Notes under the pieces: generated by a model
Databases searched by the model: none
What the model was told of the DNA's origin: nothing
Seen by the model: the letters and a program-made list of their open reading frames with translations, nothing else
Translations under genes and position numbers: made by a program
Assembly: GCA_963971575.1 (NCBI GenBank)
Contig: OZ020625.1
Coordinates: forward strand, 16,081,829-16,145,828
DNA: 64,000 nt
Direction of reading: 5' to 3'
Origin: Liopterus haemorrhoidalis
Taxonomy: Eukaryota > Arthropoda > Insecta > Coleoptera > Dytiscidae
Part shown: piece after piece, positions 44,214-54,761 of the stretch
How positions within the stretch are numbered: position 1 is the first letter of the stretch
Layout: every line of letters starts with the position of its first letter

Positions 44214-44499
44214 TTAAACGTGATTTATAGGGGTAAAAAAAAAACATAATAGGGTCAAATTTATATTTTTCTGATTTTATTTATCTCCCACCTCCTTCGG
44301 ATTTATACCTTCCGAGATTGTGCAGTCAGCTTTGGGGTCGACTCAGCTTAAAGTATTCAATACTTAAAATGAGCACCTGTTTATATAGGGATAATAGGAC
44401 TGATAGAAACGTCACACTCATCACGTGGCTTTTATATCTATGACCGGCGGTCTAAAAACGAAGAACTTACCTTCTCTTCCCCTTATACGTTTATCTAGG

Positions 44500-44800
44500 C
44501 GTTTTTTTAAAATTTTGAGTGGGGTATCAAATGAAACCTCTTAATGTGTGGATGCACAAATTTTTATTTTTGAAAAATCGTTTTTATGGGGTTTTTGTCA
44601 ATATAATGGCCAAAAACTTTTGTCCCCCACCCTATTTCCCAGAAGGATTGAACTAAAAATCTGATAAAATCTCCATAATGTACATTGATGGGAACCGGAA
44701 TAGTTCAACAGGAAGTTTTGATCAAATTGTTTTTTCACAAAATATTGATATTTATTTATGTCTTTGAAAAAATTTATTGTGTGTACATATAAAAATAATT
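44500..44800 (-). repeat. Interspersed repeat, right-arm copy of 26031-26560
   Basis: Inverted: TTTTGAGTGGGGTATCAAATG ... GGAACCGGAATAGTTCAACAG. It lacks the CAGA run and outer end seen in the left arm, probably a deletion. Confidence 0.65.
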
Positions 44801-44890
44801 TTTCTGAATAAGCTATTTGTTAACTATCAAATAGAATTATATTATAAACGAAAGTTTACATTCTATAGTCAGAAAGTATATAGTCAGATA

Positions 44891-45281
44891 GTATATCTCA
44901 GAAAGAGCGATAGTAATAAATCTTTTTGTCAGGCAGTTACCAGTGGCGTGCACATTTTAAACACGTTTAAATTGGTTTTGTGTATTTCTATATTACTATT
45001 TATCATTTTATTAAACTCACGCCTGTGACCATATTTATCATGTCATTAAACGCACCCCTGTGACCATATTTTTCTTCAAAATTTTAGGGTAAATTTTTTA
45101 TGATCTATTGTGTTTAACCCTAGTTCGTATTCCCATATAAGATGTGCGGCACACTCGGTTGTTTCTTAACTATATTTCGTGTCGAACTATTCATATTTTG
45201 TGTGCCGCTTCTGTGTGAAAAAACAATAACTTTCTACAAATAATAAATTTTATTACTATCGCTCTTTCTGAGATAGACTAT
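44891..45281. mobile_element. TA-flanked MITE (CTATCTCAGAAAGA family), right-arm copy
   Basis: Inverted ends TATCTCAGAAAGAGCGATAG and its complement near 45262-45281. Same family as 59463-59866. The arm duplication carried this copy. Confidence 0.8.
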
Positions 45282-45289
45282 AATTACAC

Positions 45290-45600
45290 TTTAAAATTGC
45301 ACTTTACTCGCCTTCAGATGATATGTCACTATACGCCCGTTGAGGAGAGTCGTCAATGTTTGTTTTTGAACTTCCTGGTTTCGGTGACACTAGTTTGAAA
45401 CATGTATCAAATTTTGTTTGGATTTTAGAAGTTTGTTGTTTCTTAATTATTAACTCTCTAAAATTGCGAATTCCCGTCCGCTACTCGGGTGATTCCCCGA
45501 GTGTGCAGTCACGTGCAGTTTACGATCGCTTACATGCTGTCCGTTATATCCGAAGTCCGTTTTATCGAGGTCCATTATATCGAGGTTTTACTGTACTATT
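45290..45600 (-). mobile_element. Deleted pogo/Tigger-like element, right-arm copy
   Basis: Inverted homologue of 25108-25668, ending ATCGAGGTTTTACTG|TA. It is uninterrupted by the GATATAAC MITE, giving the empty site for that insertion. Confidence 0.65.
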
Positions 45601-45698
45601 ATTTCAATTATTATTTTGTGAACTATGACGGATGATCGCAGGCTCCCAGGAATGGGGGGGGGCTCAGAAGAAAAAATTATTTAAATTATGAGCTCAAG

Positions 45699-46679
45699 TA
45701 GGGTTGCCAGGCGTCCGGATAAAGCAGGACATAGTTAGGCTTTTTGATTGCGTGTCCGGCCAAAATAAACGGTGTCCGGCTTTTGTTAGGCTTTTTACAT
45801 TTCGCAAACGAGCGAGCGCCGAGCGAGGCCGATCGCCGACGTTGACGATAGCAAATGTTTTGATCAACTAAAAAACCTTAAAAGTTTTCTGAACAATAAC
45901 AAAGAGAACTTTAATTTCAAGAAGCTGTTAGCACACAAGGAATGGGTAGCCTATTTTAAATCGTTGAGTAATCAAGATTGCTTTTCAGAATTCCTAACTA
46001 TTTGTCAGTATTACTTTGCGATCCCAGGACATAACGCAAACGTTGAAAGAGTTTTTTCCTTGATAGGTCAGCAACGGTCAAAAGAACGCAACAGATTACA
46101 TGTTAACACTGTAGCTAAAATGTTGGTAGTAGAATTTAATTTAAAACATTTGACGTGTAAGGATTTTTACAACTGCAATTTGAAAGAAACTGAGCTTTTA
46201 AAGCAGATTTCTGCCAACCAAAAATATGAATAATTATTTTTATTGTTTAACTTAAAGTTTTGTTTTGTTTTTGTTTTGTTTAGATTGTGTTTTTACTTTG
46301 TTTTGCTTTGGGAAGTAATAGCAAGTAAATAAGACTTATTTGTGCAATTGCCTTTATTTAATTTAAGAAGAATTTAAAAATGTTGATAAATGTTTATCTA
46401 GAATATAATTTAGACTGATGACTTTATTTGACTGATTAATAATAAATTATTTAGACTGATTTGACGTTTTATTTATTTTTTATTTATTTTTCATTAGAAT
46501 TTAACAAGATTTATAGTAATAATCAAAAAAGCTTGATTCTACATAAAAAAAATTTTCGTACCTATTAATACTGAGAAACAAAATCCTCAATAATGTAGGG
46601 TGTCCGGCTTTTTTACCCAAACGTCCGGCCAAACTGGCTGGTCTGTTTGGCTATTAGGTTTGGCGACCTGGTAACCCTA
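45699..46679 (+). mobile_element. hAT element (TAGGGTTGCCAG) with perfect TSD
   Basis: Ends TAGGGTTGCCAGGCGTCCGG and GACCTGGTAACCCTA. It is flanked by AGCTCAAG (45691-45698, 46680-46687). GTCCGGC words recur inside both ends. It encodes the C-terminal part of a transposase and is absent from the left arm. 981 bp, so internally deleted. Confidence 0.92.
45848..46233 (+). pseudogene. hAT transposase C-terminal dimerisation region
   Basis: Open frame without a proper start encoding HKEWVAYFKSL, FLTICQYYFAIPGHNANVER and VFSLIGQQRSKERNRL. This is the hAT C-terminal dimerisation domain with its conserved 'NA.VER.FS' core. The catalytic region and BED finger are missing. Very similar to the broken copy at 61094-61685. 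Confidence 0.8.
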
Positions 46680-46760
46680 AGCTCAAGACCCTGTGCATCT
46701 GGGACATCTGCTAGTGTCTTTAATGACTTATTTTATTAACTATTTATTTACTTATTTTAG

Positions 46761-46964
46761 GGGATAACTGATATTATAATGTACCCTGACAAAGCCAATC
46801 GTCAAGAAAATCGCGACTTTATGTTCGTTGAGTTTTGCTCCCACCGGGCCGCCGCGATGGCCAAGAGAAAGATGGCGCCTGGAACTGTAACCTTATGGAA
46901 CAAACTTGTCGTAGTCAAATGGGCAGACCCAGAACCGGATATCGACCCATACATTATTTTTCAG
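46761..46964 (+). pseudogene. RRM gene exon 3 copy (RRM2), right arm
   Basis: Same 204 nt and splice sites as 24796-24593. The RNP1 glycine is changed (RDFMFVEF against RGFMFVEF), with other changes (DKANRQEN, IIFQ). No RRM1 exons precede it on this strand in the window. Reading frame still open. Confidence 0.8.
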
Positions 46965-47044
46965 GTAAGGAAAAATGTTATTAAAAAGTGGTTTAAAATA
47001 CTCCCTCCATCCGAAAATATTATTCGATATTATACCGACATTAC

Positions 47045-47590
47045 CGTTGGCGGCGCTGTGCTCCAAGGCAATATGGCTGTCGTCTCTAGTACTCAGCTGT
47101 CAATATGCTAATTGCGAACAGGTTTATTTAAGCACAGTCCAGTTTTATTTTATGAAAATACGAGTAAATATTTGCGATTTCTTTTAATTTTTAAGCGCTA
47201 CACATGTATCGAGGTGTATAACAGAAGGTGGGCATCAAATTACAGAATTTAAAGTTTAATTTCAGTAGATTTATTGAAGTGTAATTTGTAGTTAAACAGG
47301 TGTTAAATGCCGGGCACGTAATTTTATGTGGTATATCTGAGTGTCGGTCATCTGAATTTACAATATATGGATTCTGTTTGCAAACCAGTGCATTATGTTC
47401 ATTGCCTCATGAAATAAAATTAGTTTTAGTTGGACAGGAGCAGCTAAAAGTTAAATATGCAACTTGCAGGTGCAAGTATATTAATGCAGTTTTGTATTTC
47501 TGCGACAAATGTAATGAACGAACTCGCTTAGTATCAGTTACTTTTTAACTCAAAATATATTACCATGACTTCCTCCTGTCAATAATCAAA
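47045..47590 (+). repeat. Dispersed segment with Cys-rich frame, right-arm copy
   Basis: Inverted homologue of 23968-24528 and 19013-19572. The frame 47300-47548 is open to TAA, reading HVILCGISECRSSEF and YATCRCKYINA. It lies in the intron between the RRM2 and RRM3 pseudo-exons. Confidence 0.65.
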
Positions 47591-47762
47591 TCTTTACATT
47601 TGTTGCAATATGAACAGCATTAAGTATTTACAGTTAGACACATAATGCATTTATTTTTTCATGATCGTAAATAGACATAGAATAGTCAAAAACTAAAATG
47701 TAGTTTCCAACAATTATTAATACATTTTTGAAAATATTCAAATTTTGTTATTGTTTTTTTAG

Positions 47763-47940
47763 GTCACCAAATTATTTATTCGTAATCTGAGTCCTGGATT
47801 GAGTGACAGATTCTTAAGGACATTTTTGCATCACCACATACCTCCTTCTGGAATTTTAAAGATTTATCTTGCTGAAGATAATGGGTTCATCCATTTCGAC
47901 AACCGTATCCACGCCCAAATTGCTAAAGACAGACTGACAG
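47763..47940 (+). pseudogene. RRM gene exon 4 copy (RRM3), right arm
   Basis: 178 nt with intact AG and GT sites. RNP1 reads DNGFIHF instead of DYGFIHF, losing the stacking tyrosine, and SGRFL has become SDRFL. Confidence 0.8.
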
Positions 47941-48292
47941 GTATGTACTGGCAACCTTATTTTATTTTTTAATTATATTAGCATAGAGTGAACGCTAGTT
48001 TTGAACGTGTATATTTACTCTTTCGTATATTGGCTCAATTATATGTTGAACTAAGTGAAAATAGCGAGTTCTGATTCATCTTTGGATGAGTTGCTTGTAA
48101 CAGAATCACTATATTTAAAAATGGAACCAAAAAGAAAAGATATACATACAATAAACCAAGAGAGACGTAAATATGGAGAATACCACCACCTTTTTCCTCA
48201 ATTAAAAGAAGATGATGCAAGATTTTTAAAATATATTTTTGTTTCTTCGTTGACAAGCTGCTTAAACTGTTTAAACGTTTCGGGTAAGATGG

Positions 48293-48366
48293 GTATAGCT
48301 AGAAGTAAACTGGGCTCGACCTAAGGACTTCAGTAAACTTTCTAATGCAGCACAATGCTATTGCAG
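48293..48366 (+). pseudogene. RRM gene exon 5 copy, acceptor deleted
   Basis: Retains AGAAGTAAACTGGGCTCGAC and the donor TTGCAG|GTGTGT. The acceptor, first codons and about 190 bp of preceding intron are missing compared with 23087-23270 plus the exon start. This copy could not be spliced normally. Confidence 0.8.
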
Positions 48367-48822
48367 GTGTGTATATTTCTATATATTTATTTATATGAAG
48401 TTATTATGAATGGTACTTTAATTTCATTAAGATTGTTTTCCGGGAATGACACCCCATATCAGTTTTATCCAAAGACGTATTCTACTTCAGAAATTACATG
48501 ATTTTTTTTTGTTAATGTTCCGAATAAGTCCACCACAGACAACTCGTTAGAGAAACCGTGTATGCTAGTTAGAATGATTTGGCCCTGGCGAAGCGCCGCC
48601 CCTTTCTTTCAAAACAACATTACGTTCACTTTATCATTTCCAATAATTTTATTGAAAACTGAAATTTAAATAAGTACTTGATAGTTATCCGTTTCGAAAT
48701 CCAAGCAATTATTTAATAAGTATTTGTTAACATTTAGCCCCTATTAACGGTTTTAAAGAAATACTTGAACAATATTTTCAGTATTTATACGGTTTAAGTC
48801 ACATTTAGATGAGATTTATAGC

Positions 48823-48897
48823 AGTGTTGCTCAACCTTTTCTGGCATGGGACCCCCCAAAATAACTTAAATATTTTCTGCGGCCCCCCTATATATAT
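48823..48897. mobile_element. hAT terminus cut by the Helitron
   Basis: CAGTGTTGCTCAACCTTTTC through GCGGCCCCCCTATAT matches the right end of the 34231-35280 family, then stops at the Helitron junction. The rest was not found beyond 54587. Confidence 0.6.
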
Positions 48898-48900
48898 ATA

Positions 48901-51900
48901 CTAGCTAAAAACCCGTGCTTCGCTACGGTATATTGATGGTCTCATTGGCATAAAATCCGCAGTTTGTTTTTAAACTTGTGTATGGGTAACCTTTGTAAAA
49001 AAAAATCTAGTCGATATCTCATCTGTCCTAAGAGATATTGAGGTATCCGTGAAAAAACAGTTTACTCTTTTCACCAGATAGGGGTCGAACTTGAAAAAAT
49101 CCTTTCTTAGTGGGTTCTTACGTCATACTGAAAAATGTACTCTCCTATAATTTTTTATTTTAATTTTATTTTTATATATTTTTATTTTAAAAATGTACTC
49201 CCGTAATTTTTTATTTCTAACAAAAAAATACTAATTTACCCTTTAGGAGTGAAAGAAAACTGTCAAAACACATATATGCCAAAATGGAATGTTATAACTC
49301 AACAACCGCTGGATATACAAAGGGTTCTATAATTCACCCCGAATGTAGATTCACCCCTTTAGGGGTTGATTAAGATAAAATCCTGAAATACATTTTTCGG
49401 CATTTCTATGGGTAATCTTTATAAGCAAAAACCAAGTCTATATCTTATTGATCCTAGAAGATATTAAGGAGTCCTTGAAATCACAATTCCCTCTTTTCAC
49501 CCTTTAGGGGTGATATTTGTTAAAGGTAAAAAACTGTTAAAACCATTTCGAGATATTTTAAAAAGACACCTATGTGCCAAAAAGAAACGTTATAACTCCA
49601 CAAACACAGGAAATACGACGCGATTTATAATCTACCCCGTTTGTAGAATCACCCCTTTAAGGGTTGATTATGACGAAATCCTGAAATAAGTTTTTCGGCA
49701 TTTGTATGGATAATTTTTATAAGCAAACACCAAGTCGATATCTTATTGGTCCTAAAAGAATTAAGGTATTATTGAAATCACATTTCACCCCTTTTCAACC
49801 TTAAGGGGTGAAATTAAAAAAAATAGCAAAATCATTTCGAGATATTTAAAAAAAAATACCTATGTGCCAAAAAGTAATGTTGCAACTAAACGAACACAGG
49901 AAATACGACGGGATGTATAATTCATCCCGATTGTAGATCCACCCCTTAAGGGGTTGATTAGGACAAAATCAAAAATTTAGTTTTTCGGTATTTGCATGGG
50001 TAGTTTTTGTAAGCAAAAACCAAGTCAATATCTTATTGGTCCTTAAAAATGTTTAACAATCCTTGAAATCACATTTTACCCCTTTTCACCCTTTAGGGGT
50101 TAAATTTAAAAAAATTGTCAAAACCATTTCGAGATATTTTAAAAATACGCCTATGTGCCAAAAAGAAACCTTATAACTCAACAAACACAGGGAATACGAC
50201 GGGATGTATAATTCACCCCAATTGTAGATTCACCCTTTAGGGGTTGATTAGGACAAAATCCTGTAATATATTTTTCCGTATTTGTATTGGTAATCTTTGT
50301 AAGCAAAAAGCAAGTCGTTATCTTATTGGTCCTAAGAGATATTAAGGAACCTTGATATTACAATTCACCCCTTTTCACCCTTTAGGGGTGAAATTTAAAA
50401 AAACTGTCAATACCATTTCGAGATATTTTAAAAGGACACCTATGTGCCAAAAATTAATGTTGCAACTAAACGAACACAGGAAATACAATGGGTGTAGGTT
50501 CACCCGTTTAGGGGTTGATTAGGATTAAATTCTGAAATAAGTTTTTCGGTATTTGTATGGGTAATCTTCGTAAGCAAAAAGCAAGTCGATATCTTATTGG
50601 TCCTAAGATATATTAAGGAATCCTTGAAATCACAATTCACCTCTTTTCACCCTTTAGGGAGTAATTTTAAAAAACTGTCAAAACTATTTCGAGATATTTT
50701 AAAAAGATACCTATGTGCCAAAAATTAATGTTGCAACTAAACGAACAGAGGAAATACGACGGGATGTATAATTCGCCCCGATTGTAGATCCATCCTTTAG
50801 GGGTTGATTAGGACAAAATCCTGAAATATATTTTTCGGTATTTGTATGGGTAATCTTTGTAAGCAAAAAGCGAGTCAATATCTTATTGGCCCTAAGAGAT
50901 TTAAGGAATCCTTGAAATCACAATTCACCCCTTTTCACCCGTTAGGGGTGAAATTTTAAAAAACTACCAAAACCTTTTCGAGATATTTTAAAAAGACACC
51001 TATGTGCGTAAAAAGTAATGTTGCAACTAAACGAACACAGGAAATACGATGGAATGTATAACTCACCCCGATTGTAGATCCACCCCTTTAGGGGTTGATT
51101 GGGACAAAAACCTGAAATATGTTTTTCGGTATTTGCATGGGTAATCTTTGTAAGCAAAAAGCAAGTCGATATCTTATTGGTTCTAAGAGATATTAAGGAA
51201 TACTTGAAATCATAATTCACCCCTTTTCACCCTATAGGGGTGAAATTTTAAAAACCTACCAAAACCTTTTCGAGATATTTTAAAAAGACTCCTATGTGCT
51301 AAAAAGTAATGTTGCAACTAAACGAACACAGGAAATACGACGGAATGTATAACTCACCCCGATTGTAGATCCACCCCTTTAGGGGTTGATTAGGACAAAT
51401 TCCTGAAATAAGTTTTTCGGTAATTGTATGGATAATCTTTGCAAGCAAACAGTAAGTCGATATCTTATTGATCCTAAGAGATATTAAGGAATCCTTGAAA
51501 TCACAATTCACCCCTTTTCAACCCTTAGGGGTGGAATTTTAAAAAACGGTCAAACCCATTTCGAGATATTTTAAAAAGACACTTATGTGCCAAAAAGTAA
51601 TGTTGCAACTAAAGGAACACAGGAATTACGACGGGATGTATAATTCACCCCGATTGTAGATCCACCCCTTTAGGGGTTGATTAGGACAAAATCCTGAAAT
51701 TGATGATTCGGTATTTGTATGGGTAATCTTTGTAAGCAAGAAGCAAGTCGATATCTTATTGATCCTAAGAGATATTAAAGAATCCTTAAAATCACAATTT
51801 AACCCTTTTCACCCTTTAGGGGTGAAATTTAAAAAAACTGTCAATACCATTTTGAGATATTTTACAAAGACTCTTATGTGCCAAAAAGTAATGTTGCAAC

Positions 51901-54587
51901 TAAAGGAACACAGGAATTACGACGGGATGTTTAATTCACCCCGATTGTAGATCCACCCCTTTAGGGGTTGATTAGGACAAATTCCTGAAATAAGTTTTTC
52001 GGTAATTGTATGGATAATCTTTGCAAGCAAACAGTAAGTCGATATCTTATTGATCCTAAGAGATATTAAGGAATCCTTGACATCACAATTCACCCCTTTT
52101 CAACCCTTAGGGGTGGAATTTTAAAAAACTGTCAAACCCATTTCGAGATATTTTAAAAAGACACTTATGTGCCAAAAAGTAATGTTGCAACTAAAGGAAC
52201 ACAGGAATTACGACGGGATGTATAATTCACCCCGATTGTAGATCCACCCCTTTAGGGGTTCATTAGGACAAAATCCTGAAATTGATGATTCGGTATTTGT
52301 ATGGGTAATCTTTGTAAGCAAGAAGCAAGTCGATATCTTATTGATCCTAAGAGATATTAAAGAATCCTTAAAATCACAATTTAACCCTTTTCACCCTTTA
52401 GGGGTGAAATTTCAAAAAACTATCAATATCCATTTTGAGATATTTTAAAAAGACTCTTATGTGCCGAAAAGTAATGTTGCAACTAAACGAACACAGGAAT
52501 TACGACGGGATGTATAATTCACCCCGATTGTAGATCCACCCCTTTAGGGCTTGATTAGGACAAAAACCTGAAACATGTTTTTCGGTATTTGCATGGGTAA
52601 TCTTTGTAAGCAAAAAGCAAGTCCATATCTTATTGGTCCTAAGAGATATTAAGGAATCCTTGAAATCACAATTCACCCCTTTTCACCCTTAGGGGTGAAA
52701 TTTTAAAAAACTACCAAACTCATTTCGAGATATTTTAAAAAGACACCTATGTGCCAAAAAGTAATGCTGCAACTAATGAACACAGGAAATACGACGGGAT
52801 GTATAATTCACCCCGATTGTAGATCCACCCCTTTAGGGGTTGATTACGACAAAACCCTGAAATATGTTTTTCGGTATTTGTATGGGTAATCTTTGTAAGC
52901 AAAAAGCAAGTCGATATCTTATTTGTTCTAAAAGATATTAAGGAATACTTGAAATCATAATTCACCCCTTTTCACCCTATAGGGGTGAAATTTAAAAAAA
53001 CTACCAATACCTTTCCGAGATATTCTAAAAATACTCCTATGGGCTAAAAAGTAATGTTGCAACTAAACGAACACAGGAAATACGACGGAATGTATAACTC
53101 ACCCCGATTGTAGATCCACCCCTTTAGGGGTTGATTAGGACAAACTGCTGAAATAAGTTTTTCGGTAATTGTATGGATAATCTTTGCAAGCAAACAGTAA
53201 GTCGATATCTTATTGATCCTAAAAGATATTAAGGAATCCTTGAAATCACAATTCACCCCTTTTCAACCCTTAGGGATGGAATTTTAAAAAACTGTCAAAC
53301 CCATTTCGAGATATTTTAAAAAGACACCTATGTGCCATAAAGTAATGTTGCAACTAAACGAACACAGGAATTACGGCGGGATATATAATTCTCCACGATT
53401 GTAGATCCACCCCTTTAGGGGTTGATTAGAACAAAATCCTGAAATTGTTGATTCGGTATTTGTATGGGTAATATTTGTAAGCAAAAAGCAAGTCGATATC
53501 TTATTGGTCCTAAGAGATATTAAAGAATCCTTAAAATCACAATTCACCCCGTTTCACCCTTTAGGGGTGAAATTTCAAAAAACTGTCAATACCTTTTCGA
53601 GATATTTTAAAAAGACACCTATGTGCCAAAAAGTAATCTTGCAACTAAACGAACACAGGAAATATGACGGAATGTATAACTCACCCCGATTGTACATCCA
53701 CCCCTTTAGGGGATGATTAGAACAAATTCCTGAAATAATTTTTTCGGTAATTGTATGGATAATTTTTGCAAGCAAACAGTAAATCGATATCTTATTGATC
53801 CTAAGAGATATTAAGGCATCCTTGAAATCACAATTCACCCCTTTTCAACCCTTAGGGATGGAATTTTAAAAAACTGTCAAACCGATTTCGAGATATTTTA
53901 AAAAGACACATATGTGCCAAAAAGTAATGTTGCAACGAAACGAAAACAGGAATTACGACGGGATGTATAATTCACCCTGATTGTAGATCCACCCCTTTAG
54001 GGGTTGATTAGGACAAAATCCTGAAATTGGTGATTCGGTATTTGTATAGGTAATTTTTGTAAGCAAAAAGCAAGTCGATATCTTATTGGTCCTAAGAGAT
54101 ATTAAAGAATCCTTAAAATCACAATTCACCCCTTTTCACCCTTTAGGGGTGAAATTTCAAAAAACTGTCAATACCATTTCGAGATATTTTAAAAAGACAC
54201 CTATGTGCCAAAAAGTAATCTTGCAACTAAACGAACACAGGAAATACAACGGGATGTATAATCCACCCCGATTGTAGGTTCACCCCTTTAGGGGTTGATT
54301 AGGGCAATATCCCGAAATTGGTTTTTCGGCATTTGTATGGGTAATACTTGTAAGCAAAAACTAAGTCGATATCCCATCGGCCCTAAGAGATATTAAGTAA
54401 TTCGTGAAATCACATTTCACCCCTTTTCATCCCTTAGGAGTGGAATTTCGAAAAATCCCTTCTTATTGGGTGCTTACATCATGAAGGGAATGTACTCTCC
54501 GAATTTCAAGTTTCTAGGCCCAGGGGTTTGGGCTGGGCGGTGATGAGTGAGTCAGTCAGTCAGGACACTGCCTTTTATATATATAGA
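48901..54587 (-). mobile_element. Helitron carrying a large tandem array
   Basis: Read on the - strand: A|TCTATATATATAAAAGGCAG, then a CTGACTGACTGACTCA motif, at the 5' side (54587). The 3' end is CGTAGCGAAGCACGGGTTTT then AGCTAG|T (48901). These are Helitron-type termini, with no target duplication. There is no Rep/helicase gene; almost all of the 5.7 kb is a tandem array. Non-autonomous. Confidence 0.8.
49020..54450. repeat. Tandem array, ~18 units of ~291 bp with 1745-bp higher-order repeat
   Basis: The block TATGTGCCAAAAAGTAATGT (or a variant) recurs about every 288-295 bp from about 49570 to 54204, preceded by a more diverged first unit. Each unit has two short dyads of CACCCCTTTAGGGGT type about 145 bp apart. 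The variant GGTAATTGTATGG occurs at 51419, 52001, 53164 and 53746, that is 582 bp apart in pairs and 1745 bp between pairs: a six-unit higher-order repeat containing a two-unit one. Confidence 0.92.
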
Positions 54588-54710
54588 TATATTTCTTTTT
54601 CATATTTCTTTTGTAAGACTTAATAATAAAACAATTTTTTGTGGTTAAATTTTTTCCTTTGCCCTAGCTCCCGTTCTTGTCCCGGTTTAGAGTTTCATAA
54701 TTATGGTAAG

Positions 54711-54713
<3 letters not shown>

Positions 54714-54750
<37 letters not shown>

Positions 54751-54761
54751 TATATATAAAT
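54714..54761. repeat. (TA)n microsatellite
   Basis: About 45 bp of TA units ending at the start of the next element. Confidence 0.9.

Larger units (their letters stand above)
41711..48512 (-). repeat. Right arm of large inverted duplication
   Basis: Inverted homologue of 21955-27900. It starts with TCCCTGAGTCCTGTGCATTCG 30 bp after the Copia target duplication and ends near CATGATTTTTTTTTG. Private insertions: 42730-44213 (TTA target duplication) and 45699-46679 (hAT). Holds degraded copies of RRM exons 3-5. The RRM1 exons are not duplicated. Confidence 0.9.

Noticed and set aside
50942..54277. Repeated 60-90-codon open frames (for example MNYDFKYSLISLRTNKIS)
   Set aside because: They recur with the 291-bp satellite unit on both strands, as expected from the repeat, with no coding signature.
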